Part shown: one piece after another, positions 1 through 9,995 of the stretch
Layout: every line of letters begins with the position of its first letter
How positions within the stretch are numbered: the first letter of the stretch is position 1
From: Takifugu bimaculatus
Lineage: Eukaryota > Chordata > Actinopteri > Tetraodontiformes > Tetraodontidae
Assembly (NCBI GenBank): GCA_004026145.2
Contig: CP034989.1
Location: 9,432,030-9,496,029, forward strand
Direction of reading: 5' to 3'
Length of the DNA: 64,000 nt
Made by a program: the position numbers and the translations under genes
Notes under the pieces: model-generated
What the model saw: the letters and a program-made list of their open reading frames with translations, nothing else
Told to the model about the DNA's origin: nothing
Database searches by the model: none

Positions 1-3000
1 CCACCACACTACAGCCAGCTACTGTTACTGGCAATGCAGCAGTACCACTTTCTACCACTGGCCTTGACAATGCGGCTGTGGCTGCTGCTCCATCTACAGT
101 TGCTACCGTCAGCTCACCCAAAGACCCCAATTTAGCCACAACAACTGGCAGTATTGGGACTTTGGGTGCTACCATAGGTGCAACGATAGCCACACCCAGT
201 GAGAGCAGCACAGCCACTGTAATTGTGCCGGGAGTTAATATCAGCATGACCACAACACAGGTAGTCTCCACTGGAGTCCCTACAGCCTTGCACCAGTCCA
301 GCACTCAGAACTCCATCACCTCTAAGTTGACCCTGGAGGACAACACAAGAGGTGATGCCCCTGGCGTCTTCCAGTGTTGCTTTATGTGATAACCTCAATC
401 TTTACTTGTCTGTTCAAAAACAGATCATCCACTTACTTGGATAAGTTTAATAATCACTTGTTCACATGTTTTTAATGTTCATTATTGACAATCATCTCTG
501 TAACTAAAGATCCTGTGACATCTGCAAACCTCCAACTGACCACCAAGTCTACTGGAACCACAGGATCATCTGGAAACATGGGGAGCAGTAGCTCTACGAG
601 CCTGATCAAAACTGGCTCTCCTACAATAGGGATCCTAGCTACCAATGCTGGAACCACATTGCCACAGACCACCTCAACCTTCACCTCCACCCTCGGCCCC
701 ATCACCTCCGCTCTCGGTCCCAGCACCTCTGCCCCCAGACTCACCACTTCCACCATTACAGCAACAAAGACGACAATCCTAGACTCCCAGCCAAAGACAT
801 TTCTGGTGAGGCGCCTAGACGAGATGTTTGCAGAGCTCCAGGAATCACCCATCTGTGACTAACCTCTTTGCTCTCTGTCTTTTTTGCAGTATTCTCTGAA
901 CAAGAAACACGAGGTAAGAGTTCAGAGTTACACAGACAGCATTTGTTGAATTTGTTGCTGCTGTCCTGTCCATGGGAGGCCAAGCTCCACCCTGGTGACC
1001 CACCATCCACTGACATTTACTCCTGTGCTGTTCACTTTAGAAACACTAGGTTGTGTGACATCCTGCAGGAAGAATAAGAAGGTGCCAAGTTCTTTTAATA
1101 GGTTTACTTCAGTTACACCTGAAGATGCAATGGCCTTGACATCTGTTATCTGTGCATGTGGCATTTTCACATGTTCTCTCAGGCAAATTTTTAATCTGAT
1201 TAGGGTTAGAGTCAAACTACCGCTCTGCCCAACTAGAGGTAGATTTGCCCTGTTTAACTTTGTTTTTCTTGGGCCACACTGGTTGACCTTTTAGGCACCA
1301 CAACAATCCAGAAAGACGTTAGCCACTGAAGTGGCAGCAACAAAACGACGGCGGTGTTTCCTGACGTGTAAACTCATCCACGAAACAGCATTGGTGGGCC
1401 AAAAACACTTTGCTGCTGTTGGCTAGGTTCCAACTGGTTGCCAACTGGCTGTTTGAAAGCAACTTGGTTGGGACACTTCCGCTTCCAAGCTAGTATAATA
1501 TAGCACGTATTGCGTGTGCCAGCTTGGCATCCACATGCTCTTGTAAATCGACTCCCACGTGAGCTATCTGCGGTGTTGGTCTGGCTACATTTGGAGGCCT
1601 TTGGGCTTATTTGACTTGAGCTACGGCTCCATGCAAATTAATGTCACCAAACTGACACAGGAATCTGGTTTTCTTGCGTGCCTGGTGGTCCACACAGTCG
1701 CCGAGGCTCTGGGTGAATCTCGGAGCCGTCCAGACGGTGTTTGAAGCAACGGGACAGGAAGCGGTGAAGGGCATAATAGGGATTCTAGTCATTGGGTGGA
1801 AAAAGTGTCTTGGTGGAAACCCTTCCTGCCTTTCACTGGCTTCCGCTGTTCCCACACCTCCCACACCCCCACACTGATGTGTGAGTGCTGCTGTTCCAAA
1901 ATACAACTGAAATCGTCCACACGTGGCGTCACCGGCAGAGCAACTAAACCCCCCTGAAGGCTTTTGAACACACCCAGCCACTCTCCAACAACCCCCCTCC
2001 CAACACACACAGCCAACTACCACAACTACACTGGGGCTGACAAGTTAGCTGGCTGACCACGTGTGTTGGGGGATGGGTGTGAAAAGGAAGATGTTTACAG
2101 ATGTGGCTCTGTGTCTCCAGAAAGAGGAAGAGAAAGACCTCGTGGAGGTGTGCAGGCACCTCATGGCAAACATGCACGATGGCAACTGTACTGTGGTGTG
2201 GCAAGAGCGCAAGGGCAAAATACACTTCGACTACGTGGAGATTAACGGCAAAGGTAAAGCATTTAGAGGGTGAAGGGGAAAGAATTCTGCTTCCGCGTAC
2301 TCATCTGAGCTTATTCACAGTCAAAACCCAACTGGTGGCGGAGTATTATGAAGAACTGACCAAGGTAAGTGGCAGAGGACACGAACTGTCAAACCACCGC
2401 AGCTCCATGAAAAACCAATCGCCTCGTTTCCTGCTTTCACAGAAGCCCACAGACAATAAAACCCTGATAGCCATCTTGGCCTCCTGCGGGGCTCTGCTCA
2501 TCATGATTGTCATCCTGGCCGTGTGCGCCTCCCACCATCGGAAACCTTATGGCGAGAACCAGGTCGGTCACTTTATTTCCACACGGAGCGCTTTTCGTAA
2601 ACCTCCGATACTTCATTACGTTTGAGATTTGTGTTGCTGAGGTGTGTGTGTGTTGGTGGGGGGGGGGGGGGGCTGTAAGGATCTAGATGAGGGAAACAAG
2701 GTCAGAGGACAGTCAGACTAACCTGACAGCAAAGGGTCAAACTTATCACAGCCCCCCCTGGGCCCACCTGAAGGTCCAATCTTGTCCATGGCCCTCCACC
2801 TGGGGTCTGAGTTCAGAAAAGATCAGAATAACCTCTCAAGAGCCGGAGATTTTGATCCCGTTAGCGAAGTTTGATGGAGGAGCTGCACCCTGTGGAAAAT
2901 GGTTACCACGACAGCTACATTTGTAAATTACAAAGGATCTCTGGCTCTTGAGAGGTTATTCTGATCCATTTAGGTCCAGAATGGCTGGAGGTCCTCCTTT

Positions 3001-3473
3001 GATCCACTGCGAGCGGTGTGCTGCAAGGCGCAAAAAAAAAACGCTGTACGTTGGGAGGTCTCAGTGTTTAAGTGGCTAAAGAACTTTAGCCATTTCAATG
3101 GCAAAGGGGAAACACTGTGTTCTTCTATTGAACTTCTTATAAAAGAGAAATTACAGAGTAGCAGCTGACAGGAATTTAGACTAGAAAGCTGAGCCAATTG
3201 ATGAGCCGTTGACGCTGGAGTGGACCCCACTGACAATGGCACACTTGGGTTACCGTTTCTCTGTTTTGATCCCATCAGCAACACTTGACAGAGGAGCTGC
3301 AGACGGTGGAAAACGGTTACCCACGACAACCCCACGTTAGAAGTGATGGAGGTGCAGCCCGAGATGCAGGAGAAGAAGATGGCTCTGAACGGGGAATTCA
3401 ACGACAGCTGGATCGTCCCCATGGACACCTGATGAAGGAGGACACGCCCGACGAGGAGGACACTCACCTGTAA
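1..3473 (+). CDS. podxl: Podocalyxin, 3' part of gene (5' exons outside window)
   Basis: Podocalyxin is a CD34-family sialomucin of podocytes, vascular endothelium and apical epithelia; it keeps membranes apart and links to NHERF/ezrin through its tail. Readable exons: 1-351 (starts before the window) and 510-805, both Ser/Thr/Pro-rich mucin; 890-913; 2121-2253, short ectodomain with Cys and the glycosylation site NCT; 2321-2364; 2443-2562, membrane helix (LAILASCGALLIMIVILAV-like run) then basic HHRK; 3279-3473, cytoplasmic tail beginning QHLTEELQTVENGY and ending DEEDTHL before TAA. Splice phases match at each junction (1, 0, 0, 1, 0, 0). The tail and DTHL PDZ ligand are diagnostic. The jump from the 24-bp exon to 2121 is the least certain junction; another small exon could lie between. 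The last exon carries one extra C (3320-3322) and one missing C (3428-3429), so its middle reads in a wrong frame although both ends are in frame. An extra exon-like copy lies at 2865-2951. Confidence 0.9.
2658..2672. repeat. G15 homopolymer after a short TG run
   Basis: A run of 15 G inside the last podxl intron, preceded by TGTGTG. Such tracts are error-prone in sequencing. A similar G16 tract lies at 7415-7430. Confidence 0.9.
2821..2966. repeat. Perfect 24-bp inverted repeat around the podxl exon copy
   Basis: Arms 2821-2844 and 2943-2966 are exact reverse complements (left arm begins GATCAGAATAACC). The 98-base loop holds the duplicated podxl exon, and the right arm contains its stop codon. 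The pre-mRNA could fold into a long hairpin presenting this exon. The arms could also be the ends of a small inserted element. Confidence 0.85.
2865..2951 (+). other. podxl: Duplicate or alternative podxl terminal exon
   Basis: This segment resembles the start of the true last podxl exon and its upstream flank (TTTTGATCCC...AG). It follows an AG acceptor at 2863-2864 in the same phase 0 and reads LMEELHPVENGYHDS, against LTEELQTVENGY in the true exon, then diverges and stops at TGA 2949-2951. If spliced from 2562 it would give a short tail of 28 residues without the DTHL ligand. It sits between perfect 24-bp inverted repeats. It could be a functional alternative 3' exon or a decayed duplication; the sequence alone cannot decide. 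The copy lacks the extra C seen in the true exon. Confidence 0.6.
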
Positions 3474-4350
3474 CCCCCCCCCATCCCCATGTCTAGCCTG
3501 CACCCCCGACCCTCTGAAGACATGTTCAATGAGGAGGCGCCGGTTGGCACGGCCGCCTCAAACATGCCGATTCATGTTTACTAGAATTGAAGGACATTTG
3601 TCCACGAGCGGCTGTAAATATAGAGTATTTTGGTAATATTTCAGTCTAGAGTGTGACAAAGAAATCAACATCAGTTAGTGTGGGTGTGTGTGTACGCAGG
3701 TTTGTACAGACGCGACAGGAAATAGGTGGAACAGTTTGAAAATGATCTGTTGTTTCACTGCTCGCAGGGTCACAGAGGTCACTCCCCGCCTTCAAGGCCT
3801 TCCGAACTATTAGTTTTGTAGTTTGGTTTTAGGTCCTGACGCTGATTTCATGGATCATAGAAGTATTAACTAAAACAGTTTAGCTGTTATTAGCTGCTGA
3901 ATCATGCTGGTGAAAGCTTTCTGGCCCATTAACAAGACTCCTTTACAGTCTGGTGATAGAACAGTGAAGCTGGTCCTACTGCCAGTCTTATTTAATGTCC
4001 ACAGGAAGGAGACGAGCCCACACCTTGTCAACTATACTGTCCACATGGTTGTCTTCCTGGTAAAAGAGTTTGGTCACAAAAAACAAAAACCAACAGAACT
4101 TGAGCGAAATTTTTTTTTTTTTAACTTTCCCTTCAGTCAATGGAGAGGTTAATATATATTTTATATACACGTGATTACGCCACCTTGAGCACAATTGTGT
4201 TTGTCTACACCTTCACTATTATAGCCGTGTATTTTCACCAAAGCATTTTAGCGCTGTTTCACGTATTTATGGTTCGTTTGCTGCTGCAAGCGAACGGCAG
4301 GGGTCTGACACACTGGAAGCTGGAAAATGTTCCTTTTATTTGCCAATAAA
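3474..4350 (+). other. podxl: podxl 3' UTR
   Basis: No coding signal follows the podxl stop. The region ends with AATAAA at 4345-4350 followed by a GT/T-rich stretch, a plausible poly(A) site. A conspicuous T-run lies at 4111-4122. Confidence 0.65.
4345..4350 (+). terminator. podxl: Poly(A) signal of podxl
   Basis: AATAAA followed by GTGTTTTTTT. It lies about 100 bp from the minus-strand signal of golt1b, so the two genes converge tail to tail. Confidence 0.65.
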
Positions 4351-4448
4351 GTGTTTTTTTCCTCACTTTGGGGCTGCTCCGTGTATGACCACTAGGGAGA
4401 GAAACACCACAGACGCAGGCATTAAGAAAATCTGACCAAAATACAATC

Positions 4449-4454
4449 TTTATT
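4449..4454 (-). terminator. golt1b: Putative poly(A) signal of golt1b
   Basis: TTTATT on the plus strand is AATAAA on the minus strand. It would give golt1b a 3' UTR of about 2.4 kb (6842 down to about 4440). No other gene is recognised between. Confidence 0.5.
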
Positions 4455-6419
4455 CCTATGTACATACATACAATACAATACGGCTCCACATGGTAGCGCT
4501 CATCTCAGTACCAGCGCTAACACTCCTGAGTGCCACCAAAGGGTTCAAACTGGATGGCTACCAAAAAAAAAAAAAAATCTTTGATCGAGCAGTCGTGCAG
4601 TTGCTGGAAAAAAAAATGAAATGAAACCATTTGGCTTTTTTAAACGCAAATGCATTAAAACTAACTGCTACAGCAAGCATGGTGAGCCCTGAAGGATAAT
4701 AGTGGAAATAATCTCTTGGTTAGCATCGTTAGCATTCTGTGGAGTGCCGTGCTCTACAGAACAGATGTGATGAGCAGGAAGCACAGAAACCGCCTCAGCA
4801 AGACCCATAAACTTGGACACGAGCGCACACGCACGCACGGAGCGTCTTTACGCAAACAGCAGCAGCAAGATGACAAAGAAGAGAGATGATGAAGAGCACC
4901 TGTGGCAACATTCACAGTTTGAACAGTGAATGTGGTACGAAACCTGGCATAAAGACAAAGTTTTCAGCGGGTTAGCGCTGGTCATCCATCACACTTCCCT
5001 TCACTCGGTAGTGGACAGCCAACAAGACATGCTAGAAGAAATTAGCTTGGCTCTGCACCCGTCTCCTGAAATCTTCTTTCGTAGTATCTATAATTTACTT
5101 ATTCTCAATCTTGCAGAAAATATCGACTTTATTTTACTTGTGGGGTTTCTAGATTTGAAGCCACAGATGATGATCTGCTAGTTGGGTCTCCACCTGGAGG
5201 GCAGGACATGCATGACTCCACACCTGTGGTCTCTGATTAACCAAAAGATTCATTTGATGAGATCAAAAAAACTGAAGCCCAGGAGGAAGCGTTCAGTTAC
5301 AATGTTGGATCTTTACGGCGCCACCAGGGGGCGACAGACGCGTTGGCTTCACACGGTATTGTAGCTTTATTCAAAGCTAATCCTCCTAACAACTTTTAGA
5401 TGTTCTGCTGCTCTACAAGGGGCAAAAATAGATTAAAATAGGTTCTCCAGCCTGGCGTGGAAGTGCTGATGTAGTGTAAGATGATAACCATTCAACCATC
5501 TTCCTTCTAGCTTTGACCATAAAGCATTGTAAACATTAACATACACGACCGAGTGTTCCAATTTAAGTGCTGTAAGAATATAAATAGATCACCAAAAGGA
5601 TCAATATTGGCAACAGAAACATACCGTAAATCCCGCACTAAAGAGCACACCTATGAATCACACCTGGCTGTGAGCCACAGGTGGCCACTTTGAACCATGA
5701 GCTCTTGATGGTCCACAGAAAGCTGATTTGAAATGTTTCCTTCCTAAACAAGGCAGTAACACAGCTGGAATACAGCAGTAAAATCAGATAACCAGAGCGG
5801 CTTTTTCCCCAACAGGTGTAACACAGTAGTAAAATGACATTACAGTAACTCGGCAGTTAAAAAACTGAGGAGGCGACCATCTGTTGATCGTTAGCCTTTA
5901 GCCTGTAAGCTGCATTGTCAGCATTTCTTCCTGTGTTATCCATGACGAGGGTGTGGCCATGAAGCCCAAAAAGACTCAACACAACAAACTAGCGTCTCCT
6001 CGGCACCTCACCAGAGCTCTTCAACCTGTCTGTCTTGCGCCCTCTAGTGGCCGCTTGGCTATAAATATCAATTCAAAATCCATCAATAACCCGCACTGTG
6101 AAGAATTTGTTGGCATTTATGATCTCCACCGGTTCATTTAAAGGAAAGGAGACGTTAACAACCTGAAAACAGGAGTGGGGAGGAGCAGAATCCTTCAGAT
6201 GAGGACTTGAGCGGTCAGGCTCATGTTGAGCAGAGCAGACTTGCTCATGAGCACTGCTGGGAATCACACTCGTCCACTAGTGTGACAGAGATGATCTGAG
6301 CCTTTTTGAGTCTGGCTTTAAAGGATTTTAACCAACACCAGACCTGCCGTCCCTTCTGTCCATTTGACACTTTTAAGGAGGCTTGCTCTGCATTTAGACC
6401 CAAAGGTGACTTTTGCTGA

Positions 6420-6447
6420 TCCCGAGGGATCGTTAGCTCCCTCGGGA
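6420..6447. repeat. 10-bp hairpin at gap edge
   Basis: TCCCGAGGGA (6420-6429), 8-base spacer, TCCCTCGGGA (6438-6447). The arms are exact reverse complements and the gap begins at the very next base. Confidence 0.85.
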
Positions 6448-6547
6448 NNNNNNNNNNNNNNNNNNNNNNNNNNNNNNNNNNNNNNNNNNNNNNNNNNNNN
6501 NNNNNNNNNNNNNNNNNNNNNNNNNNNNNNNNNNNNNNNNNNNNNNN
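6448..6547. other. Assembly gap (100 N)
   Basis: Exactly 100 N, a placeholder size. The left edge abuts a perfect hairpin at 6420-6447. Confidence 0.99.
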
Positions 6548-6842
6548 AGGGTACAGAGCGGGGCGAACACCGGGGAGGACAGGAGGTTTTAAATAAAAGC
6601 AGAGGGAAGATGGCAGCCGGCGCTCCACCCATGCCGAGTCTGGTGTCAGCAGCTCCTCCGCACCATAAGGAGGTCCGCATGGAGTCCGCGTGTCTGTCTT
6701 CACCTCGTCCTTCCTTCAGCGGAGACAGGCGCGACTCCAGGCTGGTGCCGTGGTGAAGTTGGACTGGTAACCAGTGGCACTGCAAGCTGGAAGCTGCTGG
6801 CTGGATGCTGCAGCAGGGACGGGGCGCTGGCGGTCCAGCCGG

Positions 6843-8684
6843 TTACACCATGGTGTTGCTCTCGCCCACCTTGTCCACATACTGGAGAGAGAGCAGCAGG
6901 GTTAGCACTGACCCTCCGGCGCCCCCCATTTCCACCCCCTGACCCCCAACAGGGAGCGGCTGCTTCTCCTGTTCAGGTTCAAGGAGTCCGATTACTGTGC
7001 AGCTAAGCTGCAACCTTAGGCAGAGGAATGACGCAGCCAATTTCCAGCAAAATGGTTTTCAGATTTGAGCAGAAACTGAACCTCAACTAGGAGCCGTGCG
7101 CATCCCAGAACTCATACTGGGCTCTCACTGGGACTTCCTGAACCTGAAGAGGGCTGTTCATAAGGCCAGAAACATGCATTCACACACGCCTGCTGAGCCA
7201 CTGACCCCCCCACCACAGAGATGGAGAGCATGTCAACATGTGTTACCATTGTAGCCATCCACCCCTACAAGCTCCCTATGCACACATGCACTCTAGACAG
7301 CATGCACGTCGGGGGGTGGAGGGGTAGGGGCACCCCGAGGTCGGCTGTCAGAGCCACCCCTCTGCCTGAACTAAGGAGTGGGTTAGTTTTGAGGGTCCTA
7401 AAGTTTCGATCTACGGGGGGGGGGGGGGGGTGGATTCAGCATGCGGGTGTGTGTCTGTGTGTGTGTGTGGGAGGAGGGGGGGCAGAGCGGCGATGACTGA
7501 CCACAGGAGCTTATTATCCTCAGAACTTTAGGAAGGCTTCAAATACAAGATAGCACAATAACCATTCCTTCACAAAGCACACAGAAAACAGTCCCACTAG
7601 CTGGTGGCTCTGGTCGCACGGGGCGGCTCAGGTGGGGGCCCAGGCCTCATTGTGGGCCGGCCTGGTGCTGCCGGGGGCTCGCTGATACTCACTGAACTGA
7701 TGAAGGGCAGGTTGAGCAGAGAGCCGAGGACGGGGACTCTTCGGATAAAACCGACAACCACAGGGAAGAAACCCCTGCAGGAGGCACGAGGGGAGATGCA
7801 CACATGAGGACAGAGGACAAAGATGATGATGATGAAGAAAAAAGATTTGGGATTAAGAAGCGAGAAGAACACAGCACCCTCACCTGAACAAGAGAAAGAA
7901 TCCGTAAACCTCCAGCACAACGCCAACAATGGGCCACCCGATCAGGACCACACACACGCCCCCCAGGAAGAAACTGGTGGCCTTCATCTTGTGCTTCTGG
8001 AAGAAGAAGCGAAACGTCCTCTCCAGCCCGATGACAAAGGCCAGTCCAGCCACAAACAGTATCTGCATGGAAGAGAAGACAATGAGCTCCTACAGGAACC
8101 AGCCAGGGTCCAGGCTCGTGCAGCCACCAGAGATGATGCTCCTCTGTCCCGCAATGGACGGAGATCATCTTTGGACGGACGGATCCATCAGGTGTAGAAA
8201 CATCTCAGAGGACGGGTTAAGCTCTGGTTTCAGAGCAAAGGGTCTCTCGAGGTTCTGTGTCATGGTTCTGACCCACCTGCAGCACGGGGTCCCCTTCCAG
8301 TCATTCCCTGATAAAGTGATCGACACACTTACGTTTCAATAGCCAGGAGCGCTTTGTCAAAAAACAGGATCATTCCAAAGAAGAGGAAAACACACGCCGA
8401 ACCCGTTAAGCCCATTCCAATCTCTGCAAACCAACACAGAAAGACAGCAGCTGAACCCACCGTGAGGACAAAGATGAACTCGGTGCATGTCAACACGTTC
8501 TCAGACTAGTTGTCAGCCAAAACACCATCTTAACAACTTTAATGGCTAGAAATGGCGCGTTAACTTTCAGGAGCACATTTTTGCCTTTCTAACTACAGTT
8601 AGCCCGCAGCTCCGGAGGATGCCGGCTTAAACATGGAGGGAGTTCAGGCGCAGGCTTACTCTGAGAGTCGGTCAGGGAAATCAT
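6843..8684 (-). CDS. golt1b: Vesicle transport protein GOT1B, 5 coding exons
   Basis: Got1/Sft2-family four-helix membrane protein of the early Golgi, involved in ER-to-Golgi vesicle traffic. Exons on the minus strand: 8684-8660 (MISLTDSQ), 8423-8333, 8062-7884, 7774-7693 and 6881-6843 (YVDKVGESNTMV then TAA). The predicted protein is 138 residues, the family length, and nearly every segment matches vertebrate GOT1B, not GOT1A (for example GLERTFRFFFQKHKMKAT and GFFPVVVGFIRRVPVLG). Hydrophobic helices lie in exons 2 to 4. All junctions are GT-AG with consistent phases, except that exon 2 is 91 bp where 92 are needed: one C is missing near plus position 8337, just before the donor, where AIGN is expected and AIE plus two bases is read. 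Everything else is intact, so this is most likely a consensus error. The gene is head-to-head with recql. Confidence 0.96.
7415..7430. repeat. G16 homopolymer
   Basis: Sixteen consecutive G on the plus strand within the last golt1b intron, followed by TG-rich sequence. Confidence 0.9.
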
Positions 8685-9522
8685 CGTGATTGTCGTCAAC
8701 CCCCCGCCGTGAAACACAAGCAAAGACGGAACCCAAAGCGGAGAACGGGCTCTTTTCCACGCTTAGTTCGGTGACAGCTGCCACTGCAGCAACAGCCACG
8801 TCTTCCGGAAATAAGCGCTCTCGCGATGTTTCTTCCGAGAAAAAACCGTCCTGTTTTTTTACTTTGTAAAATCTTTATTAGCACTGTACAGAAACACATT
8901 ATTTAATATCAATAAAGTACAATTAAACAGAAAAGTCACTTTATTTTGAGCATAAAACGAGTGCGTTAAAACAGCAAAGTAATGGCAGCAAATGAAGACA
9001 CAAACCAAAATATTTTATATATTATTATTGTTAACGTGTGTCTTTTTGCAGCCGACAGCCAGATATTGAATCTCCTCTCGATGGTTTTCAAGAAGAGAAG
9101 CTAGTTCACGTTAGCATCAATCAGACCGTATTTTTGTCCTGACAGGACGAACCCAGGGCGAAGTAACCCAGTCACTGTGCCTTCTACCAGCGCTCGCTTC
9201 CTCCTCCCGGCTTTTGTCTGCTCCGGTAACCAGGAAGGAAACCAGCGGGTGAGCAGCAGCAGCACCACGCCGACGGTCCGAGAACCGCCTTCATTCCCAC
9301 ATACACTCGTTTGGAAGCCAACTGAGCAGGAAAAGACCAGAAAACGTTAAAAGGAGAGAGAGTTGCGTTAATAGGAGGCGCTGCCCCGCGATGTTCGGGG
9401 GCTTTTTAAAGCAGGACAAGAGCGTCATGAATCTGCTAACTTTGTCTCGCGAGATGGACCCGATGAGCTTTAACTCTGCTAACTTTGTTTTACAGAAATC
9501 AAATATATGAGGAAAATCGGGG
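8685..9522. promoter_or_regulatory. Putative bidirectional promoter golt1b/recql
   Basis: The golt1b start codon (minus) and the likely first recql exon (plus) are under 0.9 kb apart with no other gene between. The region has CpG-containing stretches and ETS-like CTTCCGGA at 8802-8809, typical of TATA-less housekeeping promoters. Divergent transcription of this pair is inferred; transcription starts are not visible. Confidence 0.5.
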
Positions 9523-9551
9523 GAAATGGACGGTGGCGGCCGTAACCAGAG
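9496..9551 (+). other. recql: Candidate 5' non-coding exon of recql
   Basis: An AG at 9494-9495 after TTTGTTTTAC and a donor-like AG|GTACGG at 9551-9552 bracket this segment. Its ATG at 9526 would join the next exon out of phase, so it is more likely 5' UTR. The true transcript start is not determined. Confidence 0.25.
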
Positions 9552-9995
9552 GTACGGCTGCTCCCCCCGAAGGGGCCGTTTTCAGTTTCTCTTTCAGTTT
9601 CTCGGGATAAAGTTAGGGGTTTGGGTCCGTCAAGGACGCCCGCTGACAGTTGAGCGCTTCACGTGCTGGTTCTCAGGGATGTTCTTGCTCTGAAGCTGCA
9701 GGGCCGAATGTTCTGCTTTCTTCTACTGACCAGTGTTCCTTCACGGTAACATGAAATGATGCGCAGGGGTTTGAGTGTTGCCAGGCTGTAGAGACCTGGG
9801 GGAGGAGGAGGAGGAGGAGATCATTAGGTTGTGGAGGTGTGATCCTCCAGAGACCCACCGCTCAGGTGTGAGACCTGGTGTTTAGCATCTCTGACTGGTT
9901 CCACAGAGAGGATCCTGTGAAGACAGAGCAACAACTTTCGCGGTGTGACGAAGACTTGGACCTTTGCTAACGGTCTTTACTGTCTTCTGCTTCAG

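Larger units (their letters stand above)
4440..6842 (-). other. golt1b: Probable golt1b 3' UTR, including an assembly gap
   Basis: I see no conserved coding sequence here; the short ORFs do not resemble known proteins, and two of them merely bridge the N gap. Assigning the stretch to the golt1b 3' UTR is inferred from the minus-strand AATAAA near 4450. Confidence 0.45.

Noticed and set aside
1036..1078. Possible extra podxl exon after TTCACTTTAG
   Set aside because: The acceptor looks fair, but no good donor in matching phase follows and the reading does not resemble podocalyxin.
6245..6785. Open frames across the first gap
   Set aside because: They only exist because N was translated as X; there is no homology on either side.
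7689..8168. 159-codon minus-strand frame over golt1b exons
   Set aside because: It is in the wrong frame over exon 3 and crosses clear GT-AG introns; the spliced golt1b model explains the region.
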